A DNA stretch of 45,402 nucleotides from Candidatus Omnitrophota bacterium (GTDB lineage: Bacteria; Omnitrophota; Gorgyraeia; JABMRG01): the NCBI GenBank assembly GCA_013202525.1, contig JABMQS010000118.1, positions 1-45,402 of the forward strand, written 5' to 3'. Shown here piece after piece: positions 24,922-32,864 of this stretch. The position numbers were made by a program, and so were the translations under genes. The notes under the pieces were generated by a model that saw only the letters and a program-made list of their open reading frames with translations, was not told the origin of the DNA and ran no database searches. How positions within the stretch are numbered: the stretch's first letter is position 1; each line of letters begins with the position of its first letter.

Positions 24922-25036
24922 GGATAGCCGGGATATTTCCCTCGCTGTGCTCGGGACCTCTCACCGAGGGATCCCGAACGAATGTGAGGGGCTTGTCCCG
25001 GTTCCTACATGCGGGACTGGAAAGTCCCGCCTATCC
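24922..25036. repeat. Dispersed palindromic repeat, long compound copy
   Basis: GGATAG (24922-24927) and CTATCC (25031-25036) bound a 115-bp element. On the left, CGGGAT (24929-24934) and CCCTCG (24939-24944) pair with CGAGGG (24965-24970) and ATCCCG (24971-24976). On the right is the hairpin GCGGGACT/AGTCCCGC at 25011-25030 with loop GGAA. It fills the leuA-aroE gap and looks like a copy of the family with inserted sequence. Confidence 0.8.
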
Positions 25037-25045
25037 AAATGGTGT

Positions 25046-26578
25046 TTAGAGACACTGCTTAGTTCTTGAAGCAGACGATGAACAGATCTTGTTCATGGCA
25101 TTCAGATACGCCTTGACACTTGCCTCAATAACATCGGTACTCGTGCCTCTTCCGGAGACGATCTTACCTTTTACATCTACCTTTAAAGAGGCCTCACCGA
25201 GCGCATCCTTGCCGCTTGTAATAGACCTTATGCCATAAGCGGTCAGCTTGCCCCGGAGACCGGTGATCTTGTCAACGGCCTTATAGCAGGCATCCACCGG
25301 GCCGTCTCCCGTGGCAGATGCCTCGGTCTCTTTCTTCTTCATCTTAAGCCTCACAGTAGCCTTTGGGGTGCTTTCTGTGCTGCTTTCAATAGAAAGATAT
25401 ATGAGCCTGTAGGTCTCAGGGATAGCTATCATCTCATCCTCTACGATGGTACTTAAGTCTTCATCGTATATGGACTTCTTCTTATCGGCCAATCTCTTGA
25501 ATCTCGCAAACGCCCGATCAAGCTCATCATCCTTTAAGATATAACCCAGTTTCTTAAGCCTCGCCTGCAGAGCGTGCCTGCCTGAATGTTTGCCCATAAC
25601 AAGTTTTGTCTCGCCAAAGCCCACATCCTGGGGCCTCATTATCTCGTAGGTAGACCTCTGCTTTAATATGCCGTCCTGGTGTATCCCGGCTTCATGCGCA
25701 AATGCGTTAGAGCCTACTACGGCCTTATTGGGCTGGACAGCTATGCCTGTGAGCCTTGTGACCATGCGCGAGGTCTCATAGAGAAACTGATTTCTTATGC
25801 TGGTCTTTTTGTTAAAGAAATCACTGCGCGTCTTCATGCCCATTATTATCTCTTCCAGTGAGGCATTGCCTGCGCGCTCCCCTATGCCGTTTATGGTGCA
25901 CTCTACCTGACCGGCTCCATTGACTACGGCTGCCAGGGAGTTTGCAACAGCAAGGCCTAAGTCGTTGTGGCAATGCACACTGATCACCGCCTTGTTGATA
26001 TTCGGGACCCTGCGCGTAATATTGTATATGAGCCTGCCAAACTCATCAGGAATAGCATATCCCACCGTATCGGGGATATTGACCGTAGTCGCACCTGCTG
26101 CTATGACATGCTCGAGGACCTTATAAAGAAAGTTGGGCTGTGTCCTTGAGGCGTCCTCAGGGGAAAACTCTACGTCATCAACATACTTTTTGGCATACTT
26201 GACAGCCCACCCGGCCTGCCGCAGTATCTCATCCTCTGCTTTTTTCAGCTTGTACTTCATGTGTATCTTGGATGTTGCCAGAAATACATGTATGCGCGGC
26301 CTGCTGGAAGACTTTACCGCCTTGTAGGCAGCATCTATATCAGCCTTGAGGGAACGCGCCAGGCCGCATATGATAGGGCCCTTTACCTTCTTGCTTATGA
26401 GCTTAACAGCCTCGAGGTCATCCGGTGAAGCTATCGGAAAACCCGCCTCGATAGCATCTACCTTCAACCTGGCAAGCTGCTGCGCGATCTCAAGCTTCTC
26501 GCTCTTCTGCAGGCTCGCTCCGGGAGACTGCTCTCCATCCCTTAGTGTTGTGTCGAATATTGTGATGTGCTTACGCAT
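25046..26578 (-). CDS. leuA: 2-isopropylmalate synthase
   Basis: First committed step of leucine synthesis: acetyl-CoA plus 2-oxoisovalerate. The protein has 510 residues, the length of forms with the C-terminal LeuA allosteric domain. The TIM-barrel begins ITIFDTTLRDGEQSPGASL with the metal Asp at 9; HCHNDLGLAVA provides the HxH metal ligands; NGIGERAGNASLEEI and NAFAHEAGIHQDG are family signatures. The regulatory domain spans about 390-500 (VDACYKAVDKITGLRGKL and GRGTSTDVIEASVKAYLNAMN), suggesting feedback control by leucine. The start directly abuts the ilvC stop codon, with GGAGA in the ilvC end acting as ribosome binding site. Confidence 0.96.
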   Translation of the reverse strand: MRKHITIFDTTLRDGEQSPGASLQKSEKLEIAQQLARLKVDAIEAGFPIASPDDLEAVKLISKKVKGPIICGLARSLKADIDAAYKAVKSSSRPRIHVFLATSKIHMKYKLKKAEDEILRQAGWAVKYAKKYVDDVEFSPEDASRTQPNFLYKVLEHVIAAGATTVNIPDTVGYAIPDEFGRLIYNITRRVPNINKAVISVHCHNDLGLAVANSLAAVVNGAGQVECTINGIGERAGNASLEEIIMGMKTRSDFFNKKTSIRNQFLYETSRMVTRLTGIAVQPNKAVVGSNAFAHEAGIHQDGILKQRSTYEIMRPQDVGFGETKLVMGKHSGRHALQARLKKLGYILKDDELDRAFARFKRLADKKKSIYDEDLSTIVEDEMIAIPETYRLIYLSIESSTESTPKATVRLKMKKKETEASATGDGPVDACYKAVDKITGLRGKLTAYGIRSITSGKDALGEASLKVDVKGKIVSGRGTSTDVIEASVKAYLNAMNKICSSSASRTKQCL

Positions 26579-27577
26579 CTATTTCTCCGCCTTCATCCAC
26601 GGCATCATATCGCGCAGGTCTTTTCCTACCTTCTCTATCTGGTGATCATCACCTTCCTTGATCAATTTGTCAAAATTCGGCCTGCCCTCTTCATTCTCCT
26701 TGATCCATTCACGGCCGAACTTGCCTGATTTTATATCCTTTAAGATCTTCTCCATGGTCTTGCGCGTCTTCTCTGTGATGATCATGGGCCCCCGCGTAAG
26801 ATCCCCGTAGCAGGCAGTATCAGATACCCTGCGCCTCATACCGCTTATGCCATATTCCTGTATCAGGTCTGTGATAAGCTTAAGCTCATGGAGCACCTCA
26901 AAGTACGCGATCTCAGGCTGATATCCGGCGTTTATCAATGTGTCAAACCCTGCCTTGATAAGTTCTGAAACGCCGCCGCAAAGGACCGTCTGTTCGCCAA
27001 AGAGGTCGGTCTCTGTCTCCTCTTCAAACGTCGTCTCGATAAGCCCTGCGCGTGTTGCGCCTATTGCCTTTGCGTAGGCAAGCGCAAGCTCCTTTGCCTG
27101 CCCTGTTGCATCCTGAAATACCGCTAAAAGGCTGGGAACCCCCTTGCCTTCTTCATACATGCGCCTCACCAAAGCACCCGGGCCTTTCGGGGCAACCATA
27201 AAGACATCCACGCTCTTTGGGGGCTTTATCTGTTTGAACCTGATATTGAAACCGTGCGAAAAACAGAGCGCCTTGCCCTTCTTCAAATTCGGCCTGATGC
27301 TGTCCTTGTAGACCTTGGCCTGCACATGGTCCTGTGTAAGGATCTGGATAATATCCCCTGCCCTTGCAGCCAGATCCGCGGCAATAGGTTCAAAACCATC
27401 GTCTTTGGCCTTCTGATAGTTGAGTGTGCCCTCCATCTCTGAAACGACCACACTGCATCCTGAATCACGAAGGCAGAGCGCCTGGCCGCGCCCCTGGATA
27501 CCATAACCAATAATAGCAATCGTCTTGCCTGTCAATACTGCCAGATCCGCATCCTTATCATAATATATCTTTGCCAC
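26579..27577 (-). CDS. ilvC: Ketol-acid reductoisomerase, class I
   Basis: Isomerises and reduces acetolactate or acetohydroxybutyrate in valine and isoleucine synthesis. With the GTG at 27577 it has 332 residues and starts [12 protein letters not shown], as in the family; AGGAGG sits six bases before this GTG, whereas an ATG 15 bases upstream would put that site inside the gene. The dinucleotide loop reads [11 protein letters not shown] (24-34), where GYGSQGHAQ is usual. The second loop that reads the cofactor 2'-phosphate is [11 protein letters not shown] (46-56) with two Glu and no Arg before Lys56, unlike NADPH enzymes. The metal ligands appear in [18 protein letters not shown]. It lies immediately before leuA. 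Confidence 0.95.
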   Translation of the reverse strand: MAKIYYDKDADLAVLTGKTIAIIGYGIQGRGQALCLRDSGCSVVVSEMEGTLNYQKAKDDGFEPIAADLAARAGDIIQILTQDHVQAKVYKDSIRPNLKKGKALCFSHGFNIRFKQIKPPKSVDVFMVAPKGPGALVRRMYEEGKGVPSLLAVFQDATGQAKELALAYAKAIGATRAGLIETTFEEETETDLFGEQTVLCGGVSELIKAGFDTLINAGYQPEIAYFEVLHELKLITDLIQEYGISGMRRRVSDTACYGDLTRGPMIITEKTRKTMEKILKDIKSGKFGREWIKENEEGRPNFDKLIKEGDDHQIEKVGKDLRDMMPWMKAEK

Positions 27578-27600
27578 TTGATCCCTCCTCATTCTCGTGT

Positions 27601-27665
27601 TTAGCTTCTTAGCTTGTTAGCTTTTTAGGAGTATGTTTTTCCTAAGAAGCTAATAAGCTAAAACG
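27601..27665. repeat. Inverted repeat with octad tandem arms (TTAGCTTx)
   Basis: Left arm (27601-27630) is three TTAGCTTx octamers plus TTAGGAG; right arm (27641-27665) reads CCTAAGAAGCTAATAAGC and on, the reverse complement in the same 8-bp rhythm. It fills the ilvN-ilvC gap and offers several pairing registers. Confidence 0.82.
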
Positions 27666-27678
27666 TCTCTATCCCGTC

Positions 27679-28149
27679 TCACAGCGCCATTGCAATGCGC
27701 CCTGTGCGCACCATCTCCTTTACCTTAAACCCCTTAAGCGCTTCGAGCATCTTCAGGATATGGCTCGGATCACCGACCGCCTCAACCATCACCGTATCTG
27801 CGGATGCCTTTATCGCATTTGCGCCGAAACGTTTCAATGTCCTTAAGGCCTTGGGCTTGGTCTTTTTGTCCACGCCTATCTTGAATACCAGAAGCTCCCT
27901 GTCGATATGCTCCTTGTTGACAAAGTCCTTTACTGAGATGACATCTATTAACTTGTTCAGCTGTTTCTTGACCTGCTCAAGTATCTTGTCATCCCCTTTG
28001 ACCACAATGGTCATACATGAGATAGTAGGGTCTTCGGTCTCACCTACAGCCAGGGAGTCTATATTAAAACCCCTGGCGCTGAAGAGCCCTGAAACCCTTG
28101 CCAGGACACCAAACTTATTCTCAACCGCAACCGATATTATATGCTTCAT
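27679..28149 (-). CDS. ilvN: Acetolactate synthase small (regulatory) subunit
   Basis: Regulatory partner of the catalytic subunit encoded just upstream; the 156-residue length and an N-terminal ACT domain starting HIISVAVENKFGVLARVSGLFSARGFNIDSL are characteristic and normally bind valine for feedback inhibition. ISCMTIVVKGDD and the C-terminal half (RELLVFKIGV, then VMVEAVGDPSHILKMLEALK, VKEMVRTGRIAM) match the IlvH/IlvN C-terminal domain. AAGGTGAGG precedes the ATG. It is separated from ilvB by a 125-bp gap carrying an inverted repeat. Confidence 0.95.
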   Translation of the reverse strand: MKHIISVAVENKFGVLARVSGLFSARGFNIDSLAVGETEDPTISCMTIVVKGDDKILEQVKKQLNKLIDVISVKDFVNKEHIDRELLVFKIGVDKKTKPKALRTLKRFGANAIKASADTVMVEAVGDPSHILKMLEALKGFKVKEMVRTGRIAMAL

Positions 28150-28171
28150 ATCCTCACCTTGTTCTCTTGTT

Positions 28172-28243
28172 TTGGTGAATAGTATTTAGTGAATTGTGAA
28201 TCGTATTAAACCATTCACCATTCACTATTCACCATTCACTAAG
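28172..28243. repeat. Inverted repeat with heptad tandem arms (GTGAATx / ATTCACx)
   Basis: The right arm (28211-28243) is four 7-bp units of CCATTCA/CTATTCA type; the left arm (28172-28203) holds about four GTGAATN units with one short interruption. The spacer is about seven bases. It lies in the ilvB-ilvN gap and has the same architecture as 21419-21495 and 27601-27665. Confidence 0.85.
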
Positions 28244-28274
28244 ACTTATCAAATACTTCTAACTTCGAACGGCC

Positions 28275-29951
28275 CTACGCCATACCGTCGATCATCTTGT
28301 TGATCGCTTTACCGGCAGGCACCATAGGAAATACGTTCTCCTCCTCATCAACGACAAAATCGAGGACCACCACATTATCGGTGGCTATCGCCTTATCTAT
28401 TGCGGCCCTCACATCCTCTTTCTTGTCAACCCTTATGCCTACGGCGCCATATGCCTCGGCAAGTTTGACAAAATCAGGGCAGCCGCCCTTGAGGCAGGTA
28501 TGGGAATACCTCTTCTCGTAGAACAGCTCCTGCCACTGCCTTACCATACCAAGGTAGCCATTATTCAATATGGCTATGTTTACAGGCAGCTTGTTGACCA
28601 CCGCGGTGGCGAGCTCCTGAATATTCATCTGTATGCTTCCATCGCCCGCAATATCAAAGACCACCTTATCGGGCAGGCCCAGCTGAGCGCCTATCGCCGA
28701 CGGAAAACCATACCCCATAGTGCCCAGGCCGCCGCTCGACAGGAAGGTGCGCGGTTTTGTATACTTATAAAACTGCGCTGCCCACATCTGATTTTGGCCT
28801 ACCTCGGTCACGATTATTGCGTTGCCCTTTGTCGCCTCATATATCTGCTCAACAACATATTGCGGCTTTATAGAATCCGTATCCCTGTTATACCTGAGCG
28901 GGGAATTCTTCTTCCACTTTGCTATCTGCTCAAGCCATTCCTTGGTATCCGGAGCCTTGACTATATTGTTTAAGGACCTTAAGGCATGCTTGGCATCACC
29001 CACTATAGGTATATCTACATGGACATTCTTGCTAACGCTTGAAGGGTCTATATCTATATGTATGATCTTGGCATGCGGGGCAAACTCATCGAGCTTACCC
29101 GTTACCCTGTCATCGAAACGCGAGCCTACAGCTATGATAAGGTCACTCTCCATTATCGCATGGTTGGCATAGGCAGTCCCGTGCATCCCCAGCATCATAA
29201 GCGAAAGGTGGTGCGTCTCAGGAAAGGCGCCCAGGCCAAGCAGTGTCGTAGTCACAGGGATATTCGTCTTCTCCGCGAACTCTGTGAGCTCATCTGAGGC
29301 ATTGGATATTATAACACCGCCTCCGGCATATATAACAGGCCTCTTGGACTCCTTTATTGCCTTTGCCGCCTTCTTTATCTGTCCAGGGTGGCTGATATAC
29401 GTAGGATTGTAGCTCCTTATATTGGCTTCTTTTGGATACTCATAATCAGCTTCCAGGACCGTGACATCCTTAGGAATATCGATCACAACAGGGCCGGGCC
29501 GGCCGGTCCTTGCTATATGGAATGCATCCTTGATAGTACCTGCGAGTTCATCCACTTCCTTGACCAGATAGTTATGCTTGGATATGGGACGGGTTATTCC
29601 GGTAACATCTGCCTCCTGGAATGCGTCATTACCTATCAGGCTCCTGCTGACCTGCCCTGTAATAGCCACCATAGGTATTGAATCCATATAGGCCGTGGCA
29701 ATCCCTGTAACAAGGTTTGTGGCACCAGGCCCTGAGGTCGCGATACAGACCCCTACCTTTCCGGTAGCGCGCGCATAGCCGTCGGCGGCATGAACCGCGC
29801 CCTGCTCGTGCCTTGGGAGAATAAACTTGATCGGCGAATCATACAGCACATCAAATATAGGCAGTACCGTACCGCCCGGATAACCGAATATGATATCCAC
29901 GCCTTCTTTTATAAGTGACTCGATTACTATCTTTGCTCCTGAGAGTTTCAT
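28275..29951 (-). CDS. ilvB: Acetolactate synthase large (catalytic) subunit
   Basis: Thiamine-diphosphate and FAD enzyme that condenses pyruvate to acetolactate (or with 2-oxobutyrate). The protein is 558 residues. [17 protein letters not shown] (18-34), [20 protein letters not shown] with the TPP-activating Glu, [19 protein letters not shown], and PKDV form the N-terminal part; [11 protein letters not shown] lies in the FAD region; [15 protein letters not shown] and the TPP motif [15 protein letters not shown] followed by [12 protein letters not shown] complete it. AAGGTGGAGC precedes the ATG. It follows ilvD by 32 bases and is probably transcribed from the ilvD promoter. Confidence 0.96.
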   Translation of the reverse strand: MKLSGAKIVIESLIKEGVDIIFGYPGGTVLPIFDVLYDSPIKFILPRHEQGAVHAADGYARATGKVGVCIATSGPGATNLVTGIATAYMDSIPMVAITGQVSRSLIGNDAFQEADVTGITRPISKHNYLVKEVDELAGTIKDAFHIARTGRPGPVVIDIPKDVTVLEADYEYPKEANIRSYNPTYISHPGQIKKAAKAIKESKRPVIYAGGGVIISNASDELTEFAEKTNIPVTTTLLGLGAFPETHHLSLMMLGMHGTAYANHAIMESDLIIAVGSRFDDRVTGKLDEFAPHAKIIHIDIDPSSVSKNVHVDIPIVGDAKHALRSLNNIVKAPDTKEWLEQIAKWKKNSPLRYNRDTDSIKPQYVVEQIYEATKGNAIIVTEVGQNQMWAAQFYKYTKPRTFLSSGGLGTMGYGFPSAIGAQLGLPDKVVFDIAGDGSIQMNIQELATAVVNKLPVNIAILNNGYLGMVRQWQELFYEKRYSHTCLKGGCPDFVKLAEAYGAVGIRVDKKEDVRAAIDKAIATDNVVVLDFVVDEEENVFPMVPAGKAINKMIDGMA

Positions 29952-29983
29952 AGCTCCACCTTGTTTTCGTGTTTTCGTCTAAA

Positions 29984-31639
29984 TTACACTGATAATATAG
30001 CGCCTTTGGATGCGGGTCCGACCATCTTTGCGTAACGGCTTAGATAGCCTGTCTTTATCTTAGGCTTTCTCGGCCTCCACCTCTTAAGGCGTCCGGCGAT
30101 CTCCTTCTTGGATACCTCAAGGCTTATCTTTCTTTTAGGTATGTCTATTTTTATGGTATCCCCATCTTTTATAACCGCGATCAGTCCGCCTGCCGCTGCC
30201 TCAGGTGATATATGGCCAATGCATGGGCCGCGCGTACCTCCTGAAAATCTTCCGTCGGTAATAAGCGCTACCTCCTCAGATAGGCCCATACCTGCTATAG
30301 CAGCGGTCGGGGCAAGCATCTCTCTCATCCCGGGTCCGCCCTTTGGTCCTTCATATCTTACCACTATAACCGTTCCGGGTTTTATGCGGCGCGCCATTAT
30401 CTCCTTCATGGCCTCTTCTTCTGAATCGAAGCAGCGTGCTCTTCCCTTAAATGTCATCACAGACTCTGCCACAGCGCTCTGTTTTACAACGCAGCCCTCA
30501 GGCGCTATATTGCCTTTCAATATGGCAATACCGCCTTCAGCATGGTATGCCTTATTCAGGGGGCGTATAATATCATTATCATATATCCCCACACCCCTGA
30601 TATTATCCTTTAAGCGTTTGCCTGTCACAGTAATATTGTTCTTCAGCTTCGGAGACAGCCTCTTAAGGACTGCCGGTATGCCGCCAGCATACTCTAAGTC
30701 CTCCATAAAGTATTCACCGCCGGGCCTTATATCCGATATATGGGGCGTCTTTTTGCATATAGCATCGAGCTCGCTCAGCTTCAGCTCTATACCTGCCTCA
30801 TGGGCTATCGCTGGCAGATGGAGCATGGTATTAGTAGAGCCGCCAAGGGCCATATCGACCATTACCGCATCATAGATAGAGGCTGCATTTATGATCTTCC
30901 TTGCAGTAATCTTCTTCTTGATCAGGCTGACGATCTGCTCTCCGCTCGTTAGAGCAATTCGCTTTTTCTTGGCGGAATTTGCCAGGGCAGTTGCGCATCC
31001 TGGCAAAGACATGCCCATTGCCTCTGTTGCGCAGGCCATGGTATTTGCAGTATAGAGCCCCTGGCAAGCGCCTGCACCAGGGCATGAGCAGATCTCAAGC
31101 CCTTCCATCTCCCTGGCAGATATCTCATTATTGCGCCTTTTTGCCATCGCCTCAAAGGTGTCCCTCACAAAGGAACGCCTCTTCATCCTGTACATACCGG
31201 AAGCCATGGGCCCTGCTGTAACCACGATTGCCGGGATATCGAGCCTTGCGGCTGCCATAAGCATGCCCGGGGTGATCTTGTCACAATTGGTAAGCAAAAG
31301 GAGGCCGTCAAGGGCATGGGCCATGGCCACGGACTCAACGCAATCGGCGATAAGCTCCCTTGAAGCAAGGGAGTATTTCATGCCTGTATGGCCCATGGCA
31401 ATGCCGTCGCATATGCCCGGGATACCAAAGACAAACGGCACCCCTCCTCCGGAACGCACGCCCATCTCTGCCATGCGTTCAAGCTGGCGCATATCGACAT
31501 GACCCGGGATAAGGTCTGTGAAGCTCGAGGCAATGCCCACAAAAGGCTTATTCAGGTCCTGTTTTCTGATGCCCGTAGCGTACAAAAGCGCCCTGTGCGG
31601 CGCCCTTTCCAAACCATTCTTTATAACATCGCTTCTCAT
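29984..31639 (-). CDS. ilvD: Dihydroxyacid dehydratase
   Basis: Fe-S enzyme that dehydrates the dihydroxy acids in the third common step of valine and isoleucine synthesis. The protein has 551 residues. [19 protein letters not shown] (32-50), [23 protein letters not shown] (Cys119) and [20 protein letters not shown] (Cys192) are visible cluster and substrate motifs; [12 protein letters not shown] and [12 protein letters not shown] lie near the C-terminus. The position that holds the third cysteine (PCN) in [2Fe-2S] enzymes is PGH here, as in many anaerobe and archaeal homologues, so the cluster type is open. AGGAG lies before the ATG and a consensus promoter about 40 bases upstream, making this the first gene of the ilv-leu run. 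Confidence 0.95.
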   Translation of the reverse strand: MRSDVIKNGLERAPHRALLYATGIRKQDLNKPFVGIASSFTDLIPGHVDMRQLERMAEMGVRSGGGVPFVFGIPGICDGIAMGHTGMKYSLASRELIADCVESVAMAHALDGLLLLTNCDKITPGMLMAAARLDIPAIVVTAGPMASGMYRMKRRSFVRDTFEAMAKRRNNEISAREMEGLEICSCPGAGACQGLYTANTMACATEAMGMSLPGCATALANSAKKKRIALTSGEQIVSLIKKKITARKIINAASIYDAVMVDMALGGSTNTMLHLPAIAHEAGIELKLSELDAICKKTPHISDIRPGGEYFMEDLEYAGGIPAVLKRLSPKLKNNITVTGKRLKDNIRGVGIYDNDIIRPLNKAYHAEGGIAILKGNIAPEGCVVKQSAVAESVMTFKGRARCFDSEEEAMKEIMARRIKPGTVIVVRYEGPKGGPGMREMLAPTAAIAGMGLSEEVALITDGRFSGGTRGPCIGHISPEAAAGGLIAVIKDGDTIKIDIPKRKISLEVSKKEIAGRLKRWRPRKPKIKTGYLSRYAKMVGPASKGAILSV

Positions 31640-31680
31640 AGTCGTCTCCTATAGTTATATAGTATAATATATAGTTTAAT

Positions 31681-31709
31681 TGTATAACACAAAGACTTAA
31701 AGATGTCAA
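31681..31709 (-). promoter_or_regulatory. Sigma-70-type promoter for ilvD and the branched-chain genes
   Basis: TTGACA (31709-31704) and TATACA (31686-31681) on the minus strand, 17 bases apart. The expected start is near 31674, leaving a leader of about 35 bases. That is too short for a T-box or a classical leader-peptide attenuator. Confidence 0.8.
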
Positions 31710-31730
31710 ACAAATTCTAAAGAGGCTAAC

Positions 31731-31783
31731 GACCTTCAAAGACAGTCTTTGAGCACGAAGGTCCCCGCATAAAGACTGTCTTT
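31731..31783. repeat. Nested palindromes between the PAP2 gene and the ilvD promoter
   Basis: GACCTTC (31731-31737) and GAAGGTC (31757-31763) enclose the palindrome CAAAGACAGTCTTTG (31737-31751); a second palindrome AAAGACTGTCTTT at 31771-31783 is the reverse complement of the first and can pair with it instead. Two alternative folds are therefore possible. No U-run follows on the minus strand, so a role as terminator for the PAP2 gene is uncertain. Confidence 0.7.
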
Positions 31784-31816
31784 GGCGCTTCTGAAAAAAT
31801 AGGGTCTGGGCCTGTT

Positions 31817-32860
31817 TCAGGGCGTGTCTTTGACTATTCTTGTGGTGATAAAATAGATAAGTATGGCCAGGAGGAGGCCGACATAACCATCTATAGCATA
31901 GTGCCAGCCCAGTAATATCGAGCCTATAAACATAAAGATGAGGTATATGAGCAGGCCAATATAGAGAAAGCGGTTAAGGCGCCGGGCAAAAAAAGTAAAT
32001 AATGCCACTATAGCAATGTGGAGGCTGGGCATAGCCGCGATACCGTAAAAATTACGCCCGCGCGGGCTATAAGGATTCTGCCTGACAACGGTATAACACT
32101 CAAGAAGTATATCCTGCAATTGTTTAGCAATAGGGATATCCATGCTACTGAAAAAGCCTGGGGTCAAATAGCACGGCCCCATAGCGGGAAACAGATAATA
32201 ACTCATGCCGCCTATGATCCAGCACAGGCAGATCGCGGTAATAAACTGGTTGCGTAATGTTTTTGACTTGTACTGAAGTATAAAAATAAGCGGCACAACT
32301 ATATTCTTTAAAAAGAAGCTTGCGTAAATAACATCCATGGCATGCAAAACAAAATTGTTCTTGAAGAGCTCTACCATCAGAATGGTGGGACTGATACCGA
32401 AATGAAAGGCCTGATCCAGCCGCCACATCTGGTTATCGAAGAGTACGGGGTTTACCAACGGTATTATCTGCTTTAGATTACAGAAGAAGACCAGCATTAC
32501 CATAATGGCAATGGATATGCGCAAAAGGTCAAGCCCGAAGGCAAAGTTTAGATATCGCGCCCTGCAAAGGGCAATGGCATCAAGCGCCGACACCCTTAAC
32601 CTTTGAGACAGACTTAATCTATTGGATTTGTTGGATAAGAACCCCCTGGCGATACGATAAAACATGTATACGGCAACCATCATAAAACCGATAGCAAAGG
32701 TCCCGAAGATCTTAAAATAACAATAATTTCCAAGGGTGCATGGTATAAAACCATGCGCATACATGAAAAACGTGCCGAAAATCGCGTAGACTATGACGAT
32801 CTTTTCGAATATATAAAGTTTAGAATATAATTTAGACAGGAGTTCTTTTACTTTGTACAT
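31817..32860 (-). CDS. PAP2-superfamily membrane protein (AUR1/inositolphosphotransferase-like)
   Basis: A 347-residue polytopic membrane protein with about seven hydrophobic segments. The C-terminal part carries the PAP2 catalytic signatures: GIAAMPSLHIAIVALF and GWHYAIDGYVGLLLA, the latter giving the His and Asp pair. A longer loop with GPCYLTPGFF and RNFYGIAAMPS resembles the PAP2_3 (AUR1-like) group, which acts on lipid or polyprenyl phosphates and sphingolipid-like substrates. Start choice: the open frame runs to 32908 over the end of the upstream gene; the ATG at 32860 (MYKVKELLSKL) is preferred. Neighbouring large membrane proteins suggest work on lipid-linked sugars or envelope lipids, but the substrate cannot be assigned. 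Confidence 0.85.
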   Translation of the reverse strand: MYKVKELLSKLYSKLYIFEKIVIVYAIFGTFFMYAHGFIPCTLGNYCYFKIFGTFAIGFMMVAVYMFYRIARGFLSNKSNRLSLSQRLRVSALDAIALCRARYLNFAFGLDLLRISIAIMVMLVFFCNLKQIIPLVNPVLFDNQMWRLDQAFHFGISPTILMVELFKNNFVLHAMDVIYASFFLKNIVVPLIFILQYKSKTLRNQFITAICLCWIIGGMSYYLFPAMGPCYLTPGFFSSMDIPIAKQLQDILLECYTVVRQNPYSPRGRNFYGIAAMPSLHIAIVALFTFFARRLNRFLYIGLLIYLIFMFIGSILLGWHYAIDGYVGLLLAILIYFITTRIVKDTP

Positions 32861-32864
32861 AATA

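Noticed and set aside
29984..31639. ilvD as a defective enzyme because the first cluster cysteine is Gly
   Set aside because: The PGH form at this position is common in homologues from anaerobes and archaea; the other cluster cysteines are present.
31640..31680. Leader-peptide attenuator or T-box before ilvD
   Set aside because: The predicted leader is only about 35 bases and has no Ile, Val or Leu codon run or T-box-like structure.
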